Positions 1 to 7,948 of a stretch of 16,681 nucleotides of DNA are shown in pieces (within the stretch, counting starts at the first letter, position 1; each line of letters opens with the position of its first letter). Under the pieces are notes generated by a model. It was not told the DNA's origin and made no database searches. It saw nothing but the letters and a program-made list of their open reading frames with translations. The position numbers were made by a program, and so were the translations under genes. The stretch is from Eubacteriales bacterium (GTDB lineage Bacteria > Bacillota > Clostridia > Peptostreptococcales > Anaerovoracaceae): positions 1 through 16,681 of the forward strand of contig JAQVOT010000001.1 of assembly GCA_028702415.1 (NCBI GenBank), given 5' to 3'.

Positions 1-144
1 AAAACCACAGCAGATGAACTGGGTATCGATGCCGGCAGCGGCAAGGCAGCTATGGGCAAGCTCATGGGCCCCGTTATGAACAAGGTTAAGGGCCTTTCTG
101 AAGGTAATACAGTGAAAGAACAGGTATTGAAATTCCTGAGTTAG
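1..144 (+). CDS. yqeY: GatB/YqeY domain protein, C-terminal end (partial)
   Basis: The first 47 codons are open in frame 1 and end at TAG 142-144; the 5' part lies outside the window. The peptide carries a GKLMGPVMNKVKG segment followed by a short helix ending in KFLS. This matches the usual end of YqeY proteins, where a GKVMG.LMP.VKG segment closes the tRNA-amidotransferase-like helical domain. YqeY proteins are small cytosolic proteins related to the tail domain of GatB; their role is poorly defined. In Clostridia and Bacilli the gene often follows rpsU, which cannot be checked here. The next gene starts 12 bases downstream, so cotranscription is likely. The assignment rests only on the short tail, so it is moderately sure. 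Confidence 0.72.
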   Translation, partial: KTTADELGIDAGSGKAAMGKLMGPVMNKVKGLSEGNTVKEQVLKFLS

Positions 145-156
145 TTTGACGATGTA

Positions 157-2055
157 ATGACAGGTAATAAAAAAAGTTTTTTACCCACAACTAAAAAGGA
201 AATGAAAGCGCTTGGGTGGGAACAGCCTGATTTTGTTCTCATCACAGGTGATGCTTATGTCGACCATCCATCATTTGGCACAGCAGTTATCAGCAGAGTT
301 CTTGAAAACAGAGGATATAAAATAGCAATACTTGCTCAGCCTGACTGGAAGTCTGTTGAAGATTTTCGCAGATTCGGAAAGCCCAGACTGGGCTTTCTTG
401 TTAACGGTGGAAATGTTGATTCTATGGTCAACAATTTTTCTGTGTTTAAAAACAGAAGAAAAAGAGATGTTTATTCCCCGGGGGCCAAGACCGGAAGAAG
501 GCCTGACCGTGCAGTAATAGTATACAGTAATCGTGCGAGAGAAGCGTATAAGGAGGTTCCGATTATTCTGGGTGGACTTGAGGCGAGCCTTAGAAGACTT
601 GCTCATTATGATTACTGGGAGGATAAAGTCCGTCGTTCAGTTCTTCTTGATGCCAAGGCTGATTTGCTGATTTACGGAATGGGTGAAAAGGCAGCAGTTG
701 AAATTGCCGAGGCTCTCGATTCAGGAATTGATGCAAAAGACATAAGCTGGATCAAGGGCACTTGCGTGGTGATGAAGCCCTATGAAATTGGTGGATTCCT
801 AAATATTGAAGAGGAAGACACTCTTTTGCCCGAGTACGGTAAATTGGTTGAAACAGATGAATCAGGCAAAGCATCCCGAGAAGCAAAGACCTCTTACTGT
901 AAAAGCTTCAAACTCCAGTACAGAAACAACGATGCACTTAATGGAAAGAGAATAATTGAAAAGTATGATGAACACACTTATGTTGTTCAGAATACACCAC
1001 AGCCGCCTCTGAACCGCCAGGAACTGGATGACGTATATTCACTTCCATATGTCAGAGATTATCATCCATCCTATGAAAAGGATGGCGGTGTTCCGGCGAT
1101 TAATGAAGTTAAATTCAGTATCACATCAAACAGAGGCTGTTTTGGTGGTTGTGGGTTTTGCGCCATAACCTTTCATCAGGGACGTGAAGTCAGAAGCCGA
1201 AGTATTGAATCAATAGTCAGTGAAGCTGAACTTCTGACGGAAGATCAGGATTTCAAGGGATACATTCATGACATTGGGGGACCAACTGCCAATTTCCGGA
1301 ATCCATCTTGCCAAAATCAACTGGAACACGGTATGTGCGGCAGCCGGGACTGCCTTTTTCCCAAACCCTGCAGTCAGCTTAACACAGACCACAGTGATTA
1401 CATTGAAGTGCTGAAGGCAGTCAGAAGCATTAAAGGAATCCGCAAGGTATTTGTTCGTTCCGGAATAAGATTTGATTTTCTGCTGGCCGACTGGAAGAAG
1501 GGCGACAAGGCCAGCTCCGGAGAAAAGTTTTTATATGAACTCTGTGAGCATCATGTAAGTGGGATTCTCAAGGTTGCACCTGAACACGTTTCTCCTGAGG
1601 TTCTTGGCAAAATGCATAAACCGGGGGTTGAAATATTCAACAGATTCTGCGCAGAATATGAAAAGGTGAATCACCGACTTGGTAAGAAACAGTACATGAT
1701 ACCTTATTTCATATCTTCCCATCCCGGAAGCACCCTTGATGATGCTGTGGATCTGGCAGTGTATATGAAGGAGGCAGGCTTCGTGCCTGACCAGGTGCAG
1801 GACTTCTACCCTACGCCGGGAACCCTGGCAACATGTATGTACTATACGGAGACGGATCCCCTTACCGGAAAGCCTGTGTACGTTGCCAAGTCAATTAAAG
1901 AAAAAAAGATGCAGAGGGCACTTCTGCATTTTAATAAAAAAGAAAACAGAAAACTCGTAAAAGAAGCACTTGAAATCACCGGCCGAAAGGACCTGTTTGA
2001 TGAACAGAATAAAGGACATAGCAAATGCTCTGGAAAAAGGCAGAGCCATATTTGA
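157..2055 (+). CDS. ygiQ: YgiQ family radical SAM protein
   Basis: This is a 632-residue radical SAM enzyme of the YgiQ (UPF0313) family; its reaction is unknown. Near the N-terminus is the family signature GDAYVDHPSFG (residues 31-41). The 4Fe-4S cluster motif CxxxCxxC is C328, C332, C335 in the context NRGCFGGCGFCAI. A further Cys-rich stretch follows (LEHGMCGSRDC...PKPC). The C-terminal domain (DUF3362 type) includes VPDQVQDFYPTPGT and a Lys/Arg-rich helical tail. Length is normal for Clostridial members. The ATG at 157 has no clear Shine-Dalgarno sequence; it was chosen because the FLPTT..EM..LGW N-terminus is family-like, and reading may be coupled to the gene upstream. The last 18 codons overlap the next gene and look unconserved. 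Confidence 0.93.
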   Translation: MTGNKKSFLPTTKKEMKALGWEQPDFVLITGDAYVDHPSFGTAVISRVLENRGYKIAILAQPDWKSVEDFRRFGKPRLGFLVNGGNVDSMVNNFSVFKNRRKRDVYSPGAKTGRRPDRAVIVYSNRAREAYKEVPIILGGLEASLRRLAHYDYWEDKVRRSVLLDAKADLLIYGMGEKAAVEIAEALDSGIDAKDISWIKGTCVVMKPYEIGGFLNIEEEDTLLPEYGKLVETDESGKASREAKTSYCKSFKLQYRNNDALNGKRIIEKYDEHTYVVQNTPQPPLNRQELDDVYSLPYVRDYHPSYEKDGGVPAINEVKFSITSNRGCFGGCGFCAITFHQGREVRSRSIESIVSEAELLTEDQDFKGYIHDIGGPTANFRNPSCQNQLEHGMCGSRDCLFPKPCSQLNTDHSDYIEVLKAVRSIKGIRKVFVRSGIRFDFLLADWKKGDKASSGEKFLYELCEHHVSGILKVAPEHVSPEVLGKMHKPGVEIFNRFCAEYEKVNHRLGKKQYMIPYFISSHPGSTLDDAVDLAVYMKEAGFVPDQVQDFYPTPGTLATCMYYTETDPLTGKPVYVAKSIKEKKMQRALLHFNKKENRKLVKEALEITGRKDLFDEQNKGHSKCSGKRQSHI

Positions 2056-3337
2056 TGAAGTTATGAACATGAAAGCTGTCCCTGAGTACGCAGTAGACGA
2101 ACTGTACTCTCCGGGGGCAGGTCCTGATACCAGGGTAGAAGTATCCCAGGCAAAAGGTACAGTTACTTCATCAGATAATCTGGAATACATGGAATACCTG
2201 TTAAAAAGAAAAAAAATGACAGGAAAAATCCAGCTTATCTATGTAGATCCTCCATTCTTTTCAAACAGTAAATATCAGGCTTCCATCAGGCTTGAATCTG
2301 ACAAACTGGGTAAATCACCCATAATAAAAACCGGAGCCTACGACGACACATGGGGAGACAGTCTGGAGCAGTACCTTACAATGCTTACAGTGCGATTTAT
2401 GCTTATGCGGGAGCTGATAGCAGATACCGGATGCATATGGGTTCACCTTGACTGGCACGGTTCCCACTATGTAAAACTTATTCTTGATGAAATTTTTGGC
2501 TACGATAATTTTGTAAACGAAGTGGTCTGGACATATAAATCGGGAGGGGCATCAAGGAAGAGCTTCGCCAGGAAACACGACACACTGTTAATGTATTCAA
2601 AGACAAAAAAATACAAGTTCAATCCCATTAAGGAAAAATCATACAACAGAGACATGAAACCCTACCGGTTTAAAGGAGTTGAAGAGTTCAAGGATGAAAA
2701 GGGCTGGTACACCATGGTAAACATGAAAGATGTGTGGTCCATAGATATGGTGGGTAGAACCTCCCGGGAACGAACAGGTTACGCCACGCAGAAACCCGAG
2801 AAACTTCTGGAGAGAATAGTGGAGTCCTGTACGGAAGAAGGGGCTATATGCGGAGATTTCTTTGCGGGTTCCGGAACACTTGGCGTAGTTGCGGAGAAGA
2901 TGGGCAGAAGCTGGATAATGTGCGATGAAGGCAATGTGGCAATTGCCAGCCAGATAGAGAGATTGTGCGGAATCAGAAAAGAAGATGGCAGTTTTTGCAG
3001 ACCTTTCTCGGTTTGCAGGATAGCCCGTGTTCCTGACGAAGCTGTAAGCAGACTTGTAATATGCTCGGAAGATATGGGAGTCCTCAGGATAAGGGACTAC
3101 GTGCCGGATCTGATTTCCTTAAGTGATGCGGATGAAGAGATAGCACTTGAATATCTGAAAAATGACAGCGGAGCATGCGTCAGTTTTTGGAGCGTTGACT
3201 CGAATTATGACGGAAGAGTTCATAGAGCAAATGGGATTATTGACGGAAATGATTTCATATCTTTACCTGAAGGAAATCCCCATGTGATAGGTTATGATGT
3301 TTTTGGCAATAGATTTTGCTGGGAGAGGATAGTATAA
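2000..3337 (+). CDS. Orphan beta-class DNA methyltransferase (N6-adenine/N4-cytosine type)
   Basis: This is an S-adenosylmethionine-dependent DNA methylase of 445 residues. Catalytic motif IV, DPPF, is at residues 83-86 and precedes the AdoMet-binding motif I, DFFAGSGT, at 286-293. That order (IV before I) defines the beta class, which includes type III Mod subunits and many solitary methylases. The stretch between them (roughly 170-260, with VWTYKSGG and a basic region) should hold the target-recognition part. TQKPEKLLERI before motif I is typical of the class. A longer reading from ATG 1970 is possible, but ATG 2000 has AAAGGA (1986-1991) 8 bases upstream, so it is preferred. The start lies inside ygiQ (56-base overlap). 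No restriction endonuclease, specificity subunit or helicase is nearby, so it is called orphan. The target sequence is unknown. Confidence 0.85.
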   Translation: MNRIKDIANALEKGRAIFDEVMNMKAVPEYAVDELYSPGAGPDTRVEVSQAKGTVTSSDNLEYMEYLLKRKKMTGKIQLIYVDPPFFSNSKYQASIRLESDKLGKSPIIKTGAYDDTWGDSLEQYLTMLTVRFMLMRELIADTGCIWVHLDWHGSHYVKLILDEIFGYDNFVNEVVWTYKSGGASRKSFARKHDTLLMYSKTKKYKFNPIKEKSYNRDMKPYRFKGVEEFKDEKGWYTMVNMKDVWSIDMVGRTSRERTGYATQKPEKLLERIVESCTEEGAICGDFFAGSGTLGVVAEKMGRSWIMCDEGNVAIASQIERLCGIRKEDGSFCRPFSVCRIARVPDEAVSRLVICSEDMGVLRIRDYVPDLISLSDADEEIALEYLKNDSGACVSFWSVDSNYDGRVHRANGIIDGNDFISLPEGNPHVIGYDVFGNRFCWERIV

Positions 3338-3344
3338 TTTCTGT

Positions 3345-4469
3345 ATGGAAAAAAAAGTATTTAAAGAAGAAAACTACAAATTTAGCAAGTGGTCCGGGGG
3401 CGAAACAACAGAATTTGCAATTTTCCCCGAAATGGCTGATTACCTGGATAGGGACTTCATCTGGAGACTGTCAAGTGCGGATTCGGAACTTGAGGAATCT
3501 TCTTTTACTAAGCTCCCTGGTTTTGATCGCATTCTTATGCTTATACAGGGCCAGGTTGTTCTAGCACACGGAGATGAAAGAACTGTAAATCTAAATGCGG
3601 GTGAGCAGGATTCTTTTGACGGAGCTTTGAAAACAAAGTGCTTTGGAAAACTTGATAAGGATTATAATCTTATAATGGTCAAAGGATCCAGAGGACGTAT
3701 GGAAATTAAAGAACTGACTTCTGATGCAAAGTCAGTGGAACTGACCGAAAGAGATAAGTCCGATAATGAAGCAGGACAAGAATGCGCTTCATATGGCATT
3801 TATTCCGTAGATGGATATGCGGTTGTTTCTGTTAATGGAGACACCTCTATGGTAAATCAAAATCAGCAGATGGTGATAAACTGTCAGCCGGGAGAAGTGC
3901 CGGATATTTCTTTAATGGGCGAAGGAAAATGCATTTTCACAGAAGTGATATTCCGGAAACAGCAGTCCGTCTTTGATAATGATAAAATGTATGAAGTTCA
4001 CGGAAGTGATTTTCTAATTGCAATGAAACTATTCCTTGGTAATAACCGGTGGAGCAAGCTTTTTAGAAGAGAACGAAAAAAGGGATATTGGTACTCACCG
4101 GAACTGGTAAAAAAGCTTGACAGCTTTGATAAGTTTTTTATAACGGGAATAGTCTGGATAATAGGAGTTCTGGCATGTCTGGGAACTTTGGCGCTGGGGC
4201 TGAAACCGGAAATGGTTGGTATGCTGGTTATTGCATATACTGTAATAGACATGTTTCTGATTTCGCCACTGATTTACATGATTGCATTGCCGAAACCCTT
4301 GAGCAAACATATAAGGAAACCTGTCAATCTAAACGCATATGAACAGAAACTCTATGAAGAGTATATCACAAGAGATGTTCATCAGGAGAAACTCATGCAT
4401 AAGTATAGAAACATCTCTGGTGAAAAATTCGATGGAATGGGAGATTTCATCAGAAAGCTGAATAAATAG
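3345..4469 (+). CDS. HutD-family cupin fused to a two-helix membrane domain
   Basis: The 374-residue product has two parts. Residues 1 to about 205 resemble HutD/Ves proteins, small bicupins found with histidine-utilisation genes: W16 in KWSGGETTEFAIF, then DFIWRLSSADSE, F.KLPGFDRILMLI.G, and a DSFDG...GKLDKDYNLIMVKG block. Residues 220-374 are not part of HutD. They hold a basic linker (RRERKKG), two hydrophobic segments (about 264-285 and 291-314) and a charged C-terminal tail (about 319-374). Classical HutD is about 200 residues and soluble, so this looks like a membrane-anchored variant. No hut genes are in the window. ATG 3345 follows the previous stop by 7 bases; the likely ribosome site AGAGGA (3324-3329) is rather distant (15 bases). 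The following gene starts on the last base of this one. Function is not known. Confidence 0.72.
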   Translation: MEKKVFKEENYKFSKWSGGETTEFAIFPEMADYLDRDFIWRLSSADSELEESSFTKLPGFDRILMLIQGQVVLAHGDERTVNLNAGEQDSFDGALKTKCFGKLDKDYNLIMVKGSRGRMEIKELTSDAKSVELTERDKSDNEAGQECASYGIYSVDGYAVVSVNGDTSMVNQNQQMVINCQPGEVPDISLMGEGKCIFTEVIFRKQQSVFDNDKMYEVHGSDFLIAMKLFLGNNRWSKLFRRERKKGYWYSPELVKKLDSFDKFFITGIVWIIGVLACLGTLALGLKPEMVGMLVIAYTVIDMFLISPLIYMIALPKPLSKHIRKPVNLNAYEQKLYEEYITRDVHQEKLMHKYRNISGEKFDGMGDFIRKLNK

Positions 4470-5608
4470 TGAAATATGAATTAATTGCAACAGCCACATT
4501 CGGTCTTGAGGCGGTGGTGCGCCGTGAGATAGAGGGGCTGGGATATAAAATAATAAAAACTGAAGATGGCAAAGTGACTTTTGAAGGAGATGAGCAGGCA
4601 ATTGTTCGCTCAAATCTCTGGCTTAGATGCGCTGACAGGGTTCTTCTGAAAGTAGCTGAATTTGAAGCGAAAACATTTGAGGAGTTGTTTCAGAGAACAA
4701 AGGCAGTAAACTGGGCGAGAATGATACCGGTTGACGGTGAGTTTAAAGTGACATGTTCCACAGTCAAATCACAGCTGCACAATCCCCCTGCAATTCAGAG
4801 TATAACAAAGAAGGCAATCGTTGAAAGTCTGAAAATCGCATACGGCTTTGACTATTTCAAGGAGACCGGAGCTGCTCATACCGTGAAGGTTAGTATTCTC
4901 AAGGACAGAGTAATTCTTACCCTTGATACCAGCGGTCAGGGGCTTCATAAAAGAGGATACAGGGTAGCAAACGTTGATGCCCCAATAAAAGAAACTCTGG
5001 CGGCTGCCCTGATACAGCTGAGTTTCTTCAGGCCCGGCCGCATCCTCCTGGATCCATGCTGCGGAAGCGGAACGATTCCAATTGAAGCTGCTTTAATTGC
5101 AAAGAACATTGCACCGGGGTGCAACAGGAATTTTGACGCTGAAAAGTGGCATTTCATAGATAAGAAACTCTGGGTTGACGAAAGACTTCGGAGCCGGGAT
5201 GAGTTTTCGGACACGTCCCCAAAACTCATTTTTGGATATGATATTGATTCCAGGGCGATTACGGCGGCAAGGAAGAATGCAGAAGCGGCTGGAGTGGATG
5301 ATTTGATTGTATTTGAACGAACTGATGTGAAAAGGTTAAAGGCTCCGGAGGGAGAAAGTGGTATTATTATCACAAATCCTCCATATGGAGAACGAATCGG
5401 TGTGGAGCAGGAAATCCATGGGATATTCAAGGCATTAAACTTATTTGCCAAAGAAAATCCGGGCTGGTCACTGTTTGTAATTACTCCTGATAAAGAAGCT
5501 GAAAAAAAGATAATGGGCAGAAGGGCGGACAGGCGCAGAAAGTTGTATAACGGAAACATTGAAACAACCTATTATCAGTTTCATGGCAGGAAACCATCAG
5601 ATAGATAA
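4469..5608 (+). CDS. THUMP-domain class I RNA methyltransferase (RlmL/YpsC-like)
   Basis: This 379-residue protein is an AdoMet-dependent RNA guanine-N2 methylase of the COG0116 type (RlmL N-terminal half of E. coli, YpsC of Bacillus). By family, the likely substrate is 23S rRNA. The N-terminus (YELIATATFGLEAVVRREIEGLG) and residues to about 155 form the ferredoxin-like plus THUMP RNA-binding part. AdoMet-binding motif I is DPCCGSGT at 195-202, and the catalytic NPPYGERIG is at 303-311. The start is GTG 4469, whose G is also the last base of the preceding TAG stop, so translation is probably coupled by reinitiation; no strong Shine-Dalgarno sequence is seen. Length is normal for the single-domain Firmicutes form. 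The exact modified base cannot be read from sequence. Confidence 0.92.
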   Translation: MKYELIATATFGLEAVVRREIEGLGYKIIKTEDGKVTFEGDEQAIVRSNLWLRCADRVLLKVAEFEAKTFEELFQRTKAVNWARMIPVDGEFKVTCSTVKSQLHNPPAIQSITKKAIVESLKIAYGFDYFKETGAAHTVKVSILKDRVILTLDTSGQGLHKRGYRVANVDAPIKETLAAALIQLSFFRPGRILLDPCCGSGTIPIEAALIAKNIAPGCNRNFDAEKWHFIDKKLWVDERLRSRDEFSDTSPKLIFGYDIDSRAITAARKNAEAAGVDDLIVFERTDVKRLKAPEGESGIIITNPPYGERIGVEQEIHGIFKALNLFAKENPGWSLFVITPDKEAEKKIMGRRADRRRKLYNGNIETTYYQFHGRKPSDR

Positions 5609-5634
5609 GAAAAGTATTGATCGAGAGTAAAAAA

Positions 5635-6417
5635 ATGAAGCTAACAGTTGGCGAAGTTGCAAAAGTACTGGGAATATCCAGCGAAAACATAAGGTACTAT
5701 ATCAGAGAGGGATTAATCAGTCCTGAAAAAAATGATGATAATAATTATAGAGAGTATTCCTCTGAAGATGTTCTCCTGATTTCTGATATCATGTTCTATC
5801 GTGATATGGGCATATCAATACATAATATTAAGAGAATATTTAAGGGCCTGCCCCTCGAGGATATCGGTAGTGTTATAGAAGAGAGCAAAGAAGAGTTAAG
5901 GCTTCGCATTCAGGAAGAAAACCGGCGCATGAGGCAGCTCTGTATCTGGGAAAAGGACTATAACCGCGAAATCCGTGAAATCAATACCTATAGGATTGGT
6001 GAAATGCCTCGCCATTTCAGAACCAGGGGATACATTAATGCTGATGAACATATTCTTCAGCATCTGAAGGATGGTTTAACCATCGGCAAAGATGACTGGA
6101 TGTATGTATGCATGTCATTTTACATTAACCTCAATGATGAGAACCCTGAACTTCAGAAGTATATTTCACTGGAGGAAACCGGCAGCACCGCTGAGAAGAA
6201 TCACGGCATTGAAGATATTGAATGCATTGATAACATGTGTCTGATAACCAAAGTGCACATTTCTGATGACATGCATGAGATGATCGATCCCTTGCTTGAA
6301 TATGCCAGACTTCATAATTTCAGATTGACCGGAGAGATATACGGTAAAGAACAGACGAATTATTATATCGATTATAAACGTCATTGGGTCTGCACATTAT
6401 ATGCTCCAATAGAATAA
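5635..6417 (+). CDS. MerR-family transcriptional regulator with GyrI-like effector domain
   Basis: This is a 260-residue regulator. Residues 2-71 form the MerR winged helix-turn-helix (TVGEVAKVLGISSENIRYY, then REGLISP and YREYSSEDVLLIS). A coiled-coil helix follows at about 78-115 and should form the dimer. Residues 118-260 look like a GyrI/BltR-type small-molecule binding domain, with the typical closing pattern GEIYG...W.CTLYAPIE. It lacks the metal-binding Cys pairs of metal-sensing MerR proteins, so an organic effector is more likely. ATG 5635 was chosen (GAGAG at 5623-5627); an in-frame TTG at 5617 would add six residues. It follows the RNA methylase gene by 26 bases and ends just before a bidirectional terminator. 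A MerR-shaped operator lies upstream of the convergent dipeptidase/antiporter operon, making that a plausible target (inference). Confidence 0.88.
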   Translation: MKLTVGEVAKVLGISSENIRYYIREGLISPEKNDDNNYREYSSEDVLLISDIMFYRDMGISIHNIKRIFKGLPLEDIGSVIEESKEELRLRIQEENRRMRQLCIWEKDYNREIREINTYRIGEMPRHFRTRGYINADEHILQHLKDGLTIGKDDWMYVCMSFYINLNDENPELQKYISLEETGSTAEKNHGIEDIECIDNMCLITKVHISDDMHEMIDPLLEYARLHNFRLTGEIYGKEQTNYYIDYKRHWVCTLYAPIE

Positions 6418-6428
6418 CTGACAAAGAA

Positions 6429-6489
6429 AAAGAGCCGATGAATTGAAATCCGCAATGCGGGTTTCAATTTGCCGGCTCTTTGCTTTTTT
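6429..6489. terminator. Bidirectional intrinsic terminator
   Basis: An outer stem pairs AAAGAGCCG (6429-6437) with CGGCTCTTT (6473-6481). An inner stem pairs AATTGAAA (6441-6448) with TTTCAATT (6462-6469), closed by CCGC/GCGG (6450-6453/6457-6460) around an AAT loop. A 3-by-3 internal loop (6438-6440, 6470-6472) separates the two. On the plus strand the stem is followed by TTTGCTTTTTTA; on the minus strand it is followed by TTTTTCTTTG. It sits between the convergent merR-like and nhaC-like genes, and its right edge touches the last codons of the latter. Confidence 0.9.
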
Positions 6490-7918
6490 ATGGAGCCATA
6501 ATAAATCCGAATACCAGGAAGAGAATCGATCCGATGGCAAATGGATATGCTGCAACAATAGGAATACTTGTTTTGAAATAGTCCACATTGGTTGCCTGGG
6601 TTGATGCTGCTGTAAGAAGTACGGTATCTGAGTACATGCAGATGTGTCCACCAAAGGCACATGCTGAAATAAGGGCACCATTAATCAGGAAGGGATCACA
6701 TCCGAGAGCCAAAGCTGCGGTTCCGCATATAGGGAATGCTATTGCAGCCAGTGTCCAGACACATCCTGAAGCAAATGACATGAGACCCATACCAATGAAA
6801 ACGATGAATGGGAATATCGCCGCACTCACGTGAGCCTGACAGATTTTTGTAACATAATCATTCAGCCCCATCAATTCGTTAGCATCTATAAACATGAATG
6901 CCAGAATAATCAGCACTACCAGGCCGAACATGTCTGTCATGCCTTTGAACATGGAAGCACAGAATTCAATTGGATTCATCAGCCTCTGAGCAACGTACAT
7001 TATGAAGCAGAGTATGATTGTCATAACAAGTGATGGAACAAGGTCCTCAGTTAAGAGGAAAAAACCTGCAATTGCCAGTATCGGCAGTACGAAGTTGATA
7101 GCACGTTTTGATTTTCCTTCAAATCTTGTTTCATCCTCCAGACCTTGCTGGAAAGTTTTGCGGGCATCCTCAGACAGGCATTCACCTGTTTCAATTGCTC
7201 GTTTTTCCGCCTTTTTCATAGGACCGAACATAGGCAGAATTTTCATGAAAATTAACGGAACTATTACTACTGCAATAATCGCATAGAACATATAAGGAAT
7301 TGAGTGAGAGTATGCTCCGAATGCAGATAATCCACCATTGAGACCGGCTTCCTTCATAAGCCCTGAAAAATATCCTCCCCATGAGGAGATCGGGACAATC
7401 GCACAAACGGTTACACCCGTAGAGTTAATGATATATGCCAGCATTTCACGGGATATTTTGTGTTCGTCGGCCAAAGGCTTAATTGCTGCCCCCACGGCAA
7501 GGCAATTTAGATAGTCGTCAATAAACACGATGATTCCCAGGATCCAGGTTCCAAGCAGAGTTTGATTCCGAGTTTTCAGGAACCTTTTTGCCATTGCAGC
7601 AAAGCCCAGAACACCTCCTGAATCAGTAAGTAATTGAATTACTGCGGCAAAGAGAACTACTATAAGCAGTACCCACACCACATCAGCATCACAGATTGTA
7701 ACATACATCTGGTCCATAAATAAGCCCATGGCAACCAGCGGATGTCCTTTCGCAGCCATAAGAAAGGCTACGATGCATGCAGCAATAAAAGACACATATG
7801 TATCTTTTGTCCACAGCGCTATTCCGATGCAGACAATAATTGGCAGCAGAACCAGAATTCCATAGTTGAATTCGGTGGCTTTGCCCCATTCTTCCATTGT
7901 TGTCCAGATTGCGTCCAT
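6488..7918 (-). CDS. NhaC-family Na+/H+ antiporter-like transporter
   Basis: This is a 476-residue polytopic inner-membrane protein with about a dozen hydrophobic segments, of the NhaC ion-transporter superfamily. Conserved family features include the hydrophobic block ending in IIVFIDDYLN (FIDDYLN, residues 132-138) and STGVTVCAIVPISSWG (166-181), with charged Asp residues inside membrane segments. Members exchange Na+ for H+, but relatives also move organic acids or amino acids (for example malate/lactate exchange by MleN), so the substrate is open. ATG 7918 has a near-perfect ribosome site, AGGAGGTG (7924-7931 on the minus strand). It is the second gene of an operon with the dipeptidase, 30 bases downstream of that gene. 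The pairing suggests use of peptide-derived solutes or ion balance during amino-acid fermentation (inference). Confidence 0.87.
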   Translation of the reverse strand: MDAIWTTMEEWGKATEFNYGILVLLPIIVCIGIALWTKDTYVSFIAACIVAFLMAAKGHPLVAMGLFMDQMYVTICDADVVWVLLIVVLFAAVIQLLTDSGGVLGFAAMAKRFLKTRNQTLLGTWILGIIVFIDDYLNCLAVGAAIKPLADEHKISREMLAYIINSTGVTVCAIVPISSWGGYFSGLMKEAGLNGGLSAFGAYSHSIPYMFYAIIAVVIVPLIFMKILPMFGPMKKAEKRAIETGECLSEDARKTFQQGLEDETRFEGKSKRAINFVLPILAIAGFFLLTEDLVPSLVMTIILCFIMYVAQRLMNPIEFCASMFKGMTDMFGLVVLIILAFMFIDANELMGLNDYVTKICQAHVSAAIFPFIVFIGMGLMSFASGCVWTLAAIAFPICGTAALALGCDPFLINGALISACAFGGHICMYSDTVLLTAASTQATNVDYFKTSIPIVAAYPFAIGSILFLVFGFIMAP

Positions 7919-7923
7919 AGATT

Positions 7924-7931
7924 CACCTCCT
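7924..7931 (-). promoter_or_regulatory. Strong Shine-Dalgarno of the nhaC-like gene
   Basis: On the minus strand this reads AGGAGGTG, 5 bases before ATG 7918. It fixes the start and suggests high translation independent of the upstream dipeptidase gene. Confidence 0.85.
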
Positions 7932-7948
7932 AAAAAAAATAATAATAG

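Noticed and set aside
4945..5559. Open frame of 204 codons on the minus strand inside the THUMP methyltransferase gene
   Set aside because: It is antisense to a gene with clear AdoMet-binding and NPPY motifs, has no good ribosome site, and its protein resembles no family; it is a mirror of the real gene.
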